In this document: positions 42,729 to 51,904 of the stretch, piece after piece
Position numbering within the stretch: position 1 is the stretch's first letter
How the letters are laid out: each line of letters begins with the position of its first letter
Assembly: GCA_003225495.1 (NCBI GenBank)
Contig: QIAJ01000169.1
Coordinates: 24,826-88,825 of the forward strand
Length of the DNA: 64,000 bases
Source: Acidobacteriota bacterium
GTDB lineage: Bacteria; Acidobacteriota; Terriglobia; Terriglobales; Acidobacteriaceae
Direction of reading: 5' to 3'
Position numbers and translations under genes: made by a program
Notes under the pieces: model-generated
What the model saw: only the letters and a program-made list of their open reading frames with translations
Databases searched by the model: none
Told to the model about the DNA's origin: nothing

Positions 42729-44075
42729 ATGGATCGCCCCCGCATTATTATTTTCGACACTTCTCTTCGTGACGGTGAGCAGTCGCCCGGTTGCAGCATG
42801 AACGTAGAGGAGAAGTTACGCCTGGCTCAGCAACTCGATCGTCTTGGCGTGGACGTGATTGAAGCGGGGTTCCCGATTGCCTCCGATGGCGACTTCGAAG
42901 CGGTGCGGGCAATTTCCGCCTCGGTGCGGCGGCCTATCATTGCGGCATTGGCGCGCGCGGTCCCGGGCGACATCGACAGAGCGTGGCAGGCTATACAAGG
43001 TGCGGCACGTCCGCGGATACACGTAGTCCTGGCTACTTCGGATATCCATCTCAAGTACAAATTGAGGATCACGCGCGAGGAGTGCCTGGAGAAGGCGAGG
43101 GAGTCAGTTCGTCGCGCGAAAGCATTGTGCGCGGATGTGGAATTCTCTCCTGAAGACGCCACCCGCAGCGATCAGGATTTTCTTTGTCAGGTGGTCGAAG
43201 CAGTAGTCGCGGCAGGCGCTACAACGGTCAATATTCCGGACACCGTCGGATACAGCACCCCGGAGGACTATGGGCGATTGCTGCGCATCCTGAGGGAGCG
43301 AGTCGCGGGGATCGAGAAAGTTACGATTTCGACGCACTGCCACAACGATCTCGGGCTGGCAGTGGCGAATTCGATGGCAGGAGTGCAGGCGGGCGCGCGG
43401 CAGGTCGAGTGCACGATCAATGGAATCGGCGAGCGCGCCGGAAACGCTTCACTGGAAGAGATTGTGATGGCGATGCGAGTACGGCCGGACCGGTACCCGT
43501 ATGAGACCGGTATCGTCGGCGAGCAGATTTATGCCTCGAGTCAAATGCTGGCCGAGATTACGCGGGTTCCGGTGCAGCCGAACAAAGCGATCACCGGTCG
43601 CAACGCGTTCGCGCACGAAGCGGGGATTCACCAGGATGGCATGCTGAAGAATCCCCTGACGTACGAGATCATGACGCCGCAGTCGGTAGGCGTTCCAGAC
43701 TCGCGACTGGTGCTCGGCAAACATTCCGGACGCCATGCGTTGGCATTGCGCTGTGAGCAACTGGGACATCAGTTTGATCGCCGTGAACTGGATGAGGTTT
43801 ATCGCAGGTTCGTGGTTTTGGCGGACCGGATCAAGAAGGTTCAGGATAGCCATCTGCTCGAATTGATCCAGGAAGTTTGTGCCCAGGGGAAGAGAATTCC
43901 TCCGGCGTCCGCGGCGATGCCTTATGCCAAGGCGGCCTCAGCGGCAGTTGCAAGTTCGAATGAAGTCCAGTTGCCATTTCCCGGTACTGCGCCCGCTAAC
44001 GGCAGCACGTCATCAATTACGGTGGCATTTGCCGATTATCACGGTGAGCAAGAGGATTATCTCTGGGGCGTTTAG
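42729..44075 (+). CDS. leuA: 2-isopropylmalate synthase, short form lacking most of the regulatory domain
   Basis: 448 residues from [20 protein letters not shown], with AAGGAGG 8 bp upstream; the track start at 42426 is antisense to the LysR gene. The catalytic TIM barrel has [57 protein letters not shown] and [13 protein letters not shown]. It condenses acetyl-CoA with 2-oxoisovalerate, the first step of leucine synthesis. Typical LeuA is ~500 residues with a C-terminal leucine-binding domain; here the tail after [10 protein letters not shown] is a ~60-residue Ala/Ser-rich stretch, so leucine feedback may be missing. leuB is next. Confidence 0.88.
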   Translation: MDRPRIIIFDTSLRDGEQSPGCSMNVEEKLRLAQQLDRLGVDVIEAGFPIASDGDFEAVRAISASVRRPIIAALARAVPGDIDRAWQAIQGAARPRIHVVLATSDIHLKYKLRITREECLEKARESVRRAKALCADVEFSPEDATRSDQDFLCQVVEAVVAAGATTVNIPDTVGYSTPEDYGRLLRILRERVAGIEKVTISTHCHNDLGLAVANSMAGVQAGARQVECTINGIGERAGNASLEEIVMAMRVRPDRYPYETGIVGEQIYASSQMLAEITRVPVQPNKAITGRNAFAHEAGIHQDGMLKNPLTYEIMTPQSVGVPDSRLVLGKHSGRHALALRCEQLGHQFDRRELDEVYRRFVVLADRIKKVQDSHLLELIQEVCAQGKRIPPASAAMPYAKAASAAVASSNEVQLPFPGTAPANGSTSSITVAFADYHGEQEDYLWGV

Positions 44076-44228
44076 AGGTCGAATCGGCTTTGCTGCAGTA
44101 TTTTCCGCAACGGGCGCTCTTCCGCGGCGATTCCTTCCAGGGTGGCTCCAAGAGTCACCCGTTTTATTTTTTTTCGTCTGTCTTGTTCCTTGACTCGCGT
44201 ATTCTGGCGGGACTAAATACGAGGGGGC

Positions 44229-45347
44229 ATGCAACTACGCGTAACTTCCCTGCCCGGCGACGGGATAGGTCCAGAAGTCATTCAACAGGCGAGACGTGTG
44301 CTAGAGCAGGTCGCTGGCGGATTTGGTCACACGCTTGAACTCGACGAAAAAGAGATCGGGGGCGCGGCTTTAACCAAATTTGGCCACCCTCTGCCGGACG
44401 GTACGATCCAAGCGTGTCTGGCGTCCCAGGCGGTGTTGCTGGGAGCGGTCGGAGGGCCGGCATTCGATCATCATCCGCGCGAGATTCGCCCTGAGGCGGG
44501 ATTGCTGCGCTTGCGGCAGGCGCTGGGAGCCTATGCCAACCTTCGTCCTGCGGTGTTTTATCCGGTGCTGCGTGAGTCTTCCCCGCTGCGGGAAGACGTG
44601 GTCAGAGGTACTGACATCCTGATTGTTCGCGAGTTGCTGGGAGGGCTCTACTTCGGACAGCCGCGGTCGATTGAAGGCGCGAACGGCAGCCGAGAGGCCG
44701 TGAACACCATGCGTTACGGCGAGGCGGAGATCGACCGTATCGCTCGCATCGGGTTCGCGCTGGCGCGGAAGCGCCGCAAGAAGCTCGTGTCGGTGGACAA
44801 GTCCAATGTTCTGGAATGTTCCCGGCTGTGGCGGGAAGTGGTCACGCGCGTAGGAAGCGAATTCCCGGACGTGCTGCTCTCACACATGTACGTGGATTCC
44901 GCAGCGATGGCGCTGGTCCTGAAACCGACAGAGTTTGACGTGGTATTAACCGAAAACATGTTTGGCGACATTTTGTCTGACCAGGCGGGAGGCGTAGTGG
45001 GATCGCTTGGTCTGCTCGCGTCAGCCAGCATCGGAGGGCCGGTCGGTCTCTACGAACCGGTTCATGGATCTGCGCCCGACATTGCCGGACGGGGCATCGC
45101 TAACCCCCTGGGCGCAATCCTGTCGGTGGCGCTCATGCTGCGGCATACTTTTCAGCTGCCACGCGAGGCGGAGTGCGTGGAAACGGCAGTCATGTCGGCG
45201 CTTGGGGGAGGCCTCCGGACGCGCGATCTGGCGCGGGCAGGCGAGAGAACAGTCACGACCGAAGAAATAGGCTGGCAAATCGCGGAGTTTGTACGTCAGG
45301 CGGCGAAGACGGGTGGGCCTTCTGATCGAGTTTCGGTATCTGTCTGA
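44229..45347 (+). CDS. leuB: 3-isopropylmalate dehydrogenase
   Basis: 372 residues starting MQLRVTSLPGDGIGPEVIQQ. The substrate and NAD pocket are visible: LRLRQALGAYANLRPAVFYP, DILIVRELLGGLYFGQPR, VSVDKSNVLECSRLWREVV, HMYVDSAAMALV, NMFGDILSDQAGGVVGSLGL and EPVHGSAPDIAGRGIANPLG. It oxidises and decarboxylates 3-isopropylmalate in leucine synthesis. It follows leuA with a 150-bp gap. leuC and leuD are not in the window. The tail is normal in length. Confidence 0.95.
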   Translation: MQLRVTSLPGDGIGPEVIQQARRVLEQVAGGFGHTLELDEKEIGGAALTKFGHPLPDGTIQACLASQAVLLGAVGGPAFDHHPREIRPEAGLLRLRQALGAYANLRPAVFYPVLRESSPLREDVVRGTDILIVRELLGGLYFGQPRSIEGANGSREAVNTMRYGEAEIDRIARIGFALARKRRKKLVSVDKSNVLECSRLWREVVTRVGSEFPDVLLSHMYVDSAAMALVLKPTEFDVVLTENMFGDILSDQAGGVVGSLGLLASASIGGPVGLYEPVHGSAPDIAGRGIANPLGAILSVALMLRHTFQLPREAECVETAVMSALGGGLRTRDLARAGERTVTTEEIGWQIAEFVRQAAKTGGPSDRVSVSV

Positions 45348-45496
45348 TGTAGTTTTTTACAGTCTCGCAATGGCATCCCGCTGGTTGCGAATGGAAGTGT
45401 CCCGATTAGGATTTTGACACTGAACTTCCGTGCAATTCCTCACAATTTTTCTGAACGGATTTTCCCTTATCATCGAAGAAATTGATACGGGAGTCC

Positions 45497-45751
45497 ATGC
45501 TTTCGAAGTGTTCGAATCCGGGCTGCTCTGCGGTCTTTCTTCGTCTTCAGACTGGAAAACTTTTTCGTTTCGATTCTCCAAATCGACATCGGGCCGGCGA
45601 CCGTGCATTTTCGAAGTCACCCCGGGGGGTTGAGTTTTTCTGGTTGTGCGCGCCGTGCTCGGCAAAATTCACGGTTGTCTCAGATGCTACAAAGGGAACG
45701 CGAGTAGTGGCCCTCCAGGGCCGCGCTTGGACGGCCGCTGCGGGATCATAG
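45497..45751 (+). CDS. Small zinc-ribbon-like protein (84 aa)
   Basis: From ATG 45497 with GGGAG upstream: MLSKCSNPGCSAVFLRLQTG, KLFRFDSPNR, then VEFFWLCAPCSAKFTVVSDA. Two Cys pairs (CSNPGC and CAPC) about 45 residues apart form a probable zinc ribbon. I recall a family of short acidobacterial proteins with the same C-x4-C, GKLFR and FWLC-x2-C pattern. Function unknown, perhaps nucleic acid or protein binding. Its 3' end overlaps the convergent glycosyltransferase gene by six bases. The other ORF in this gap (45430-45633) is a shadow. Confidence 0.6.
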   Translation: MLSKCSNPGCSAVFLRLQTGKLFRFDSPNRHRAGDRAFSKSPRGVEFFWLCAPCSAKFTVVSDATKGTRVVALQGRAWTAAAGS

Positions 45752-46495
45752 CTTACGGGGCGCAGGGACTGCAGGAACGGAATAGGCGCCCGTCAGGGCA
45801 TTCCAGCGGATTCGCATCACGTCCCCAAACATTCTCAAGCCGTCGCGAAAGGGATGGAGTCGCGTCCCCTCGCTGTGCGCCCAAACCACAGGCACCTCGA
45901 CGGTCTGCAAATTCATCCGGCGGGCCAGGTAGAGAACTTCGGGGTCAAATCCCCAGCGTTCTATTTTTTGCAGAGGAAAGATTCGCTGCTCCGCTTCCCG
46001 GCGGAAGGCCTTGAAGCCACACTGCGTGTCCCGGAAGCGCAAGCCCAGAACGAGCCGCAGCAACAGGTTGAAGATGCGTCCGAAGGCCTGCCGGTAAAGA
46101 GGCTGTCGCTCGGTTTGCAGCTCCGCGCGCAACCAGCGGGAGCCGATGGCGATATCCGCGCCTTCGCGTATCGCCTCGAACAATTTCTCCGCTTCGGCGA
46201 TGGGTGAAGACAGGTCGGCATCGGTGAAGAGACAAATATCTCCACTTGCGTGCAGCATGCCGTTGCGCACGCTGTATCCCTTGCCGCGGTTGCCAGGATT
46301 TTGGATCAACTGGACCTGCGGATGGGCGCGGCCGTATTCACGAACGATTGCGGGGGTGTCGTCACGCGAACCGTCGTCAACAACCAAGATCTCAACGTCC
46401 CACGTTTTTTCAGCCGTATAGCGCAAAATCTCATCGAGCGTGGGACGGATGCGGCTGCTTTCGTTATAGGCGGGGATGACAAGGCTGTAACTCAA
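45746..46495 (-). CDS. Glycosyltransferase family 2 (dolichyl-phosphate beta-glucosyltransferase-like)
   Basis: 249 residues from a TTG. GT2 features: MSYSLVIPAYNESSRIRPTL, EILVVDDGSRDDTPAIV, NRGKGYSVRNGMLHASGDIC, LFTDADLSSPIAEAEKLFEA (DxD-like metal site) and FRDTQCGFKAFRREAEQRIF. The FRDTQCGFKAF block is typical of enzymes that transfer glucose or mannose to a polyprenyl phosphate. There is no C-terminal membrane segment, so it may associate peripherally. Its acceptor is likely undecaprenyl phosphate. No cluster of polysaccharide genes is here. Confidence 0.85.
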   Translation of the reverse strand: MSYSLVIPAYNESSRIRPTLDEILRYTAEKTWDVEILVVDDGSRDDTPAIVREYGRAHPQVQLIQNPGNRGKGYSVRNGMLHASGDICLFTDADLSSPIAEAEKLFEAIREGADIAIGSRWLRAELQTERQPLYRQAFGRIFNLLLRLVLGLRFRDTQCGFKAFRREAEQRIFPLQKIERWGFDPEVLYLARRMNLQTVEVPVVWAHSEGTRLHPFRDGLRMFGDVMRIRWNALTGAYSVPAVPAPRKL

Positions 46496-46584
46496 GGAAG
46501 TTCTCAGTTCCCGCGGTTCTCGACATCCGACTTAGTTTTCGAAAAAATGCTCAAAACTGTTTTGGTTGAGAACCGGGAACTGCA

Positions 46585-47631
46585 TTATGCCACTTGGCTG
46601 CGTTTGTCGAGCATACGAAAAAATTCGCGGACAAGTTCCTGATCCCAGAGGCCGGAACGGGATTCGTCGCGCATGGTGACGGAGGCCTGCTCGTGACTGA
46701 GCGCGGGTTTATACGGACGAGCAGTGCGCAAGGCGTCGTACACGTCCACCACCTGGAGGATTCGGGGCAGCAGCGGGATTTCGCCGTCGCGAAGACCATC
46801 CGGGTAACCGCTGCCGTCGGAGTGTTCGTGATGACTGCGGATAATGGGCAGTACCAGACGTAGCGACTTCAAGGGACGGCAAATCTTCTCGCCGGTTACG
46901 GGATGCTTCTTCATGATTTCCCATTCGGCAGGCGTCAGGTTGCTGCCCTTTTTCAGAATCTCGTCGGGCACTGCGATTTTCCCGAGATCATGCAGATAGC
47001 CGCCGCGGCGGAGGGCAACGATGCTGTCCTGATCGAGGCTAAGGTGTCGGCCCATCTCTGCCGCGTTGGACGCCAGTCTGTCACAGTGGCCTTCGGTGTA
47101 AGGGTCACGGGACTCCACGCTGAGGCCGAGGGTGCAGATCACCGATTCGGCGGTTTCGAGTTCGTCGGTAAATTCTTTCAACTTCAGAAGCGAACTCGCG
47201 CGCGCGAAGAGCTCTTCGGGGTTAATGGGCTTGCTGAGGAAGTCGTCGGCTCCGGCTTCGATTCCCTGGAGGCGATCCTCGCGCGCGCTCAAACCGGTGA
47301 TCATCACAATCGGGATCAGTCGCGTCAAGGGATCATCTTTCAACTGGCGGCAGAGTTCATATCCCGTCTTGCCGGGCATGATGACGTCGAGAAGAATGAG
47401 ATCCGGCGGGTCGCGGCGAATTTCAGCTTCGGCGGAGGTTGCGTCCTGCGCCGAAGTGATGCGATAGCCACGAGTCAAGAGCAACTCGGTCATGACCATG
47501 ACATTCTGCGGGTGGTCGTCCACCACGAGAATGGAGGGCTTTCGCCGGCCGGTTAAGATGTCGCCCATACTCTGATAAGAGTTGGGCTTGGAAGAAAGAG
47601 TTGTCCAGCGCTGCCCGGTGCGCAAGTTCAT
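46585..47631 (-). CDS. Response regulator with HD-GYP phosphodiesterase domain
   Basis: 348 residues. The receiver covers about 30-150 (SILVVDDHPQNVMVMTEL, LILLDVIMPGKTGYELCRQL with the phospho-Asp, DDFLSKPINPEEL with Lys). The HD-GYP domain covers about 165-345: GHCDRLASNAAEMGRH, GGYLHDLGKIAVPDEILKKG, KKHPVTGEKI, IRSHHEHSDGSGYPDGL. These enzymes break down c-di-GMP. An alternative start at Met22 (MGDILTGRRKPSILV) would fit the receiver better. No sensor kinase gene adjoins it. Confidence 0.92.
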   Translation of the reverse strand: MNLRTGQRWTTLSSKPNSYQSMGDILTGRRKPSILVVDDHPQNVMVMTELLLTRGYRITSAQDATSAEAEIRRDPPDLILLDVIMPGKTGYELCRQLKDDPLTRLIPIVMITGLSAREDRLQGIEAGADDFLSKPINPEELFARASSLLKLKEFTDELETAESVICTLGLSVESRDPYTEGHCDRLASNAAEMGRHLSLDQDSIVALRRGGYLHDLGKIAVPDEILKKGSNLTPAEWEIMKKHPVTGEKICRPLKSLRLVLPIIRSHHEHSDGSGYPDGLRDGEIPLLPRILQVVDVYDALRTARPYKPALSHEQASVTMRDESRSGLWDQELVREFFRMLDKRSQVA

Positions 47632-47861
47632 CGCTTACCCTGTTAAGAACATTGTAACGGATCGACACTCCAATGATCATTTTTTACACCAACGACGTCA
47701 TTTTGACATGAATGATTTTTAACCCCGAAGAGGACAAATCCCAAGATGCCAAAGAGAAATCAACGGCTGGGGAGGAGGCGAGGAGAAGGGCGAAAAAACC
47801 GAACAAATTCGATGTTCACACGTCATAGCGAAGACTCTCGGACTGTGCCAACCTGCGAATC

Positions 47862-48524
47862 ATGCTGAAAAAATTTGCTCTGTTGGTCGTCGTACTGTGC
47901 ATGGCTGGAGTCGCCTCCGAGGCGACGAAGACACATGTCATCAACTTCGGGAAATGGACGTCTGTGAAATGGCCGGACGCCACCGGCAAGAAGTTGCTCG
48001 ATATGAAAGTCCGACCGCTGTATGTCGACACACTCCTGAAGGAATACACGATTGGAATGACACACGATTTGACCGATCGGTTGTTTGCTGTCCGGAGAGT
48101 GTTTCGCGTGAATGATGCATTGCCAGGTGAGAACGCCGTGCGTTGGCAATGGCAGCGCGGCGGCTGGCTTGTGGTGGATCGAGTCAGCGGAAAGGTTTCT
48201 CCGTTGAGTTTGCCGGAATTTGATCCGTTTTACTCGACCGCCAGCTGGTATCGCGACTACGTGGCCTACTGTGGGGTGTCGGAAGACGGCAAGAAGCTGT
48301 TCGCAATTGTGATGCAGGTAGGACGGCGCAAGCCAGTGCTCAAAAAGCCGGTGGGCGAACCTGCCGGAGATGATGAGCCCGACTCGGAGTGCCCGGCTCC
48401 AACCTGGGAACGCGCACCCGCGCGAGTTACATTTCAGCCCGACGAAACGCAGAAAGTTATGTTTTCGATCCGTGGGCGCGTTGTGGATATCGTCAATGAA
48501 CCGGATGAGGAAGCGGTGGAATGA
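47862..48524 (+). CDS. Hypothetical secreted protein
   Basis: 220 residues with signal peptide MLKKFALLVVVLCMAGVASE. The mature part has beta-rich segments THVINFGKWTSVKWPDATGK, KKLLDMKVRPLYVDTLLKEY and RWQWQRGGWLVVDRVSGKVS. The C-terminal half has a Pro/Glu/Asp-rich linker (VGEPAGDDEPDSECPAP) and ends RGRVVDIVNEPDEEAVE. I cannot assign a family; similar secreted proteins occur in acidobacteria. It converges on the DMT transporter gene, 20 bp apart. Confidence 0.55.
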   Translation: MLKKFALLVVVLCMAGVASEATKTHVINFGKWTSVKWPDATGKKLLDMKVRPLYVDTLLKEYTIGMTHDLTDRLFAVRRVFRVNDALPGENAVRWQWQRGGWLVVDRVSGKVSPLSLPEFDPFYSTASWYRDYVAYCGVSEDGKKLFAIVMQVGRRKPVLKKPVGEPAGDDEPDSECPAPTWERAPARVTFQPDETQKVMFSIRGRVVDIVNEPDEEAVE

Positions 48525-48544
48525 TCATTGCACCGTCAAGACGT

Positions 48545-49495
48545 CTAGTCTCCGGCCGCTTCGACGACAGGCAGTTCTGCCGCCGCCGTGCGCTGTTTAA
48601 CCTTCGCGCTGGTCACAAGGACGACCGAGGCCACGACCACTGCCGTGCCAAGCACGATGAAGTGATCAATCCGTTCGTGAAGAACTAGCCATCCGAGAAA
48701 GACCGCGACCACCGGATTTACATAAGCATAGGTTGCGACTTTCGAAGTCGGGACATGTTGTAGCAGCCAGATGTAGGCGGTGTATCCAATCCAGGAGCCG
48801 CAGACGACAAGGTAGAGCATCGCGCCAATTCCGCGTGCAGTCCACTGAACGCCAGAGACTCTCTCGAACAGCAGGGCAAAAAGGAGGTTGGCGAGTCCGG
48901 CAAAGACCACCTGCCACGCGGTGGCGCTGAACGGATCGGCGTTTTGCCACTTTTTCGAGAGTACTGATCCGAGCGCCCACGTGAAGGATCCGCCGAGAAG
49001 TGCGATCGACCACCACAGTTCTCGTCGTCCAATTGATGCGGGAGTTGTCAATTCAGGCCAGATGAGGACGACAATACCCAAGATGCCCAGCAGCAGGCCG
49101 ATTTTTCCGCGTCGCGAGATGTGATGGTCACCGAGAATTAGACTGTCCAGCACGAGAAACCACAGGGGCGTGATCGCGATGAGAAGTGCGGAGAGCCCGG
49201 TGGGGACGATTCGCTCGGCATAGGAAAGCGTGAGATTGCCTCCCATCAGGAGCAGGATGCCTACAACCGCCATGTGAAAAAGATCGCGAGGCGAATGGCG
49301 GATGCGGCGTCCAGTAAGCGCGCACCAGGCGAGCATGACAACGCCGGCGATCGTGAAGCGGGTGGCGCACATCAAAGCGGGAGGAATGTGTTCTACTGCA
49401 ATGCCGATGGCAAGATAGGTTGATCCCCAGAAGACATAGACCAAGCCAAAGGCAACAATGACCTTCCACCGACCTGGAGACGTGGCGCTGGGCAT
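48545..49495 (-). CDS. EamA/DMT-superfamily transporter (YedA-like)
   Basis: 316 residues with about ten membrane helices in two EamA repeats. The first repeat has YVFWGSTYLAIGIAVEHIPP, LMCATRFTIAGVVMLAW and LLLMGGNLTLSYAERIVPTG; the second has SIALLGGSFTWALGSVLSKK and CGSWIGYTAYIWLLQHVPTS, VATYAYVNPVVAVFLGWLVL. DMT proteins export amino acids, metabolites or drugs across the inner membrane; YedA-like members have uncertain substrates. It lies between a secreted protein and an amidohydrolase, both unrelated in function. Confidence 0.88.
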   Translation of the reverse strand: MPSATSPGRWKVIVAFGLVYVFWGSTYLAIGIAVEHIPPALMCATRFTIAGVVMLAWCALTGRRIRHSPRDLFHMAVVGILLLMGGNLTLSYAERIVPTGLSALLIAITPLWFLVLDSLILGDHHISRRGKIGLLLGILGIVVLIWPELTTPASIGRRELWWSIALLGGSFTWALGSVLSKKWQNADPFSATAWQVVFAGLANLLFALLFERVSGVQWTARGIGAMLYLVVCGSWIGYTAYIWLLQHVPTSKVATYAYVNPVVAVFLGWLVLHERIDHFIVLGTAVVVASVVLVTSAKVKQRTAAAELPVVEAAGD

Positions 49496-49616
49496 GAGAG
49501 TGGGGAAGAATCAGAATATCAGAGCAGTGCGGCCACGATGAGCCTGCACACGATTTTGCCTGCCCATTACATTTTCAATTTGTAGAGTGTTTGCTGGCTC
49601 CGTGGCGAGTTGCCAT

Positions 49617-50924
49617 TTACTGTGGCGCCCCCGCACCATTCAGCAGATTCCGCAGCACGGCAACCTCCGCCTTGATTCCCGCTCTCAGTGCGGGATCCAC
49701 GTCCGGCGCAAAGAAGGGCGAGTGATTGGAAGGCAGCACGCCCTCAGCGCCTTTGGCTTCCGCAAATTTCTGCGGATCGGCGCCGCCCAGGCTGAAGTAG
49801 AGTGACGGAACACCTGCTTGAATGAAATACGAGTAGTCCTCGGAAGGCGCGATCGGAGAAGTGGCGATCACGTTTTCTTTGCCGAGGGCAGCTTCAAGCG
49901 GCGCCCGGAGACGCTGCGCAAGAGCAGGATCGTTGTAGACGGAATCGGTACTCTCATAGTGCTCGATGAGCGGTTCTTTGGTGGCTCCGGCGGCGAGAGC
50001 CTCGCCTTTGGTGATGCGAGTGATCGCAGCCAGCGCTTGTTTGCGAACGTCAGCGTTGTAAGATCGCACGGTCAGGCCAAGCTCTGCCTGATCGGGGATG
50101 ATGTTATTTTTCGTGCCCGAGCGAATGTATCCAACTGTCACTACGACCATTTCTCCGGGCTTCACTTCACGCGATGCGATGGTCTGCAATGCAAGAATTG
50201 TTCTGGCAGCAATTACGATGGGATCAATTGTCGTGTGAGGCTGAGAGCCGTGGCCGCCCTTGCCATAGATTGTGATCCGTATGGAATCCGAATTCGTGTT
50301 GTAGACACCCGGCGTAATCCCGACCTGTCCGGCTGGAAGGTTGTTCCCCACATGCAGTGCGATGCCGACGGAGGGTTTCGTGAAACGCGTGAACAAGCCT
50401 TCGGCAATCATCCGCTCGGCACCTCCCACGGTTTCCTCGGCGGGCTGGCCGATCAGCATCAGAGTGCCGTGCCAGCTCTCCTTGCTGTGCGCCATAATGG
50501 CGGCCGTTCCCAGCAGAACTGCCATGTGCAGGTCGTGCCCGCAGGCATGCATGACGGGCACGTCGCGTCCAGAGTCGTCCTTGGCATGAACTTTGCTCGC
50601 GTAGGACAGGCCGGTCTTTTCTTCAACTGGAAGGGCGTCCAGTTCTGTGCGCAGCATGACGGTTGGTCCAGCACCATTCTTCATGATCGCGACCACTCCA
50701 GTGCCGCCAACTTTCTCTGTGACCTCATAGCCTAGTTCGCGCAGACGTGTCGCCAGTTTTGAGGCGGTCTGAGTCTCATGCGCCGACAGCTCGGGGTTCT
50801 GATGCAGATCGACATACATCTCGCGGGCCGCGGGATATACCGCCTCGACTTCTTTAGGAGTGGCGACGGTCTGCGCGCAGGCGGAAATCGCCAGGAAGAA
50901 AGGGACGAAGAGTTGTACTTTCAT
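49617..50924 (-). CDS. M20D-family amidohydrolase/carboxypeptidase, exported
   Basis: 435 residues from MKVQLFVPFFLAISACAQTV; the track start at 50957 adds 11 residues. A lipobox (ISAC) suggests an anchored lipoprotein. The M20D pattern is seen: MYVDLHQNPELSAHETQTAS, VMLRTELDALPVEEKTGLSY, PVMHACGHDLHMAVLLGTAA (metal ligands), GQPAEETVGGAERMIAEGLF and KGGHGSQPHTTIDPIVIAAR. The family includes IAA-amino-acid hydrolases and N-acyl amino-acid amidohydrolases; zinc- or manganese-dependent. The exported location points to peptide or acyl-amino-acid scavenging. It stands alone. Confidence 0.88.
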   Translation of the reverse strand: MKVQLFVPFFLAISACAQTVATPKEVEAVYPAAREMYVDLHQNPELSAHETQTASKLATRLRELGYEVTEKVGGTGVVAIMKNGAGPTVMLRTELDALPVEEKTGLSYASKVHAKDDSGRDVPVMHACGHDLHMAVLLGTAAIMAHSKESWHGTLMLIGQPAEETVGGAERMIAEGLFTRFTKPSVGIALHVGNNLPAGQVGITPGVYNTNSDSIRITIYGKGGHGSQPHTTIDPIVIAARTILALQTIASREVKPGEMVVVTVGYIRSGTKNNIIPDQAELGLTVRSYNADVRKQALAAITRITKGEALAAGATKEPLIEHYESTDSVYNDPALAQRLRAPLEAALGKENVIATSPIAPSEDYSYFIQAGVPSLYFSLGGADPQKFAEAKGAEGVLPSNHSPFFAPDVDPALRAGIKAEVAVLRNLLNGAGAPQ

Positions 50925-51102
50925 GGTCAACGCATGATAGCCGTGGAAAGGGAGCACTGCAAACCAGAGCTGCGGCTCGTTGGATACTTACACAGAGCAA
51001 CCTCTCGAAACGGACATTTCGGGCACTCGGTGAAATTTTCTAATTGCAGTTATGATCGATGCCGAGTTTGAGGGGCGCACAAGACGCTTCAGAGGAGAAA
51101 TC

Positions 51103-51879
51103 ATGACCACGGAATTGCGCGGCAAAGTTGCGATTGTGACCGGCGGCACCTCCGGTATCGGGCGTGATGCGGCCGTACTTTTTGCAAAGGCAGGAGTCAA
51201 AGTGGTGGTGGCGGGACGGCGCGAAGTGGAGGGAAGAGAAACCATCGACTTAATCCGTACTGGCGGCGGCGACAGCCTGTTTGTGAAGACCGACGTCTCA
51301 ATAGCCGCTGACGTTCAAGCACTCGTCCGCAAAACGGTAGAAAAGTTTGGCCGCCTGGATCTCGCGTTCAACAATGCCGGGATCGAGGGAGCCCTCATCC
51401 CGATCGCCGAACAGTCCGAGGAGGATTGGGACCGCACCATTGACATCAATCTCAAAGGCACATGGCTTTGCCTGAAGTACGAGATTCAGCAGATGCTCAA
51501 GCAGGGCGGGGGCGGAGCCATCGTCAACATGGCGTCGGTGGCAGGCCTGATTGGTTCCGCTGGTTTCGCAACCTACTGCGCGAGCAAGCACGGCGTGATG
51601 GGATTAACCAAGTCCGCCGCGCTCGAAACCGCTCGCAGCGGCATTCGGGTGAACGTCGTGTGTCCCGCAGTGATCGAGACGCCAATGGGTGAACGCATTT
51701 TCGGCGGGCCGGAGATCAAGCCGTACGCAATTGGGCTTCATCCCATCGGCCGTTTTGGCACCCCCACGGAAGTCGCGGAAGCGGTCGTGTGGATGTGCTC
51801 AGACCGCGCTTCGTTTATGACCGGCCAATCCCTGGTTCTTGATGGCGGTTTCCTGGCTGGGCCCAATCCTCCAGCCTAA
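51103..51879 (+). CDS. SDR-family oxidoreductase
   Basis: 258 residues from MTTELRGKVAIVTGGTSGIG, with AGAGGAG 6 bp upstream; the track start at 51052 is too early. The SDR signature is complete: TGGTSGIG (NAD(P) binding), FNNAGIEG, MASVAGLIGSAGFATYCASK with the YxxxK pair, and CPAVIETPMGERI. The end GQSLVLDGGFLAGP is typical of classical SDRs. Likely an NAD(P)H-dependent alcohol/ketone oxidoreductase. The substrate cannot be predicted. It converges closely with the STK-TPR gene (25 bp). Confidence 0.92.
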   Translation: MTTELRGKVAIVTGGTSGIGRDAAVLFAKAGVKVVVAGRREVEGRETIDLIRTGGGDSLFVKTDVSIAADVQALVRKTVEKFGRLDLAFNNAGIEGALIPIAEQSEEDWDRTIDINLKGTWLCLKYEIQQMLKQGGGGAIVNMASVAGLIGSAGFATYCASKHGVMGLTKSAALETARSGIRVNVVCPAVIETPMGERIFGGPEIKPYAIGLHPIGRFGTPTEVAEAVVWMCSDRASFMTGQSLVLDGGFLAGPNPPA

Positions 51880-51904
51880 GTTCGGAATTAAGTGGTTGGT
51901 CGGA

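Noticed and set aside
49818-50735. 305-codon plus-strand ORF
   Set aside because: Shadow of the M20D amidohydrolase; composition is that of a complementary frame.
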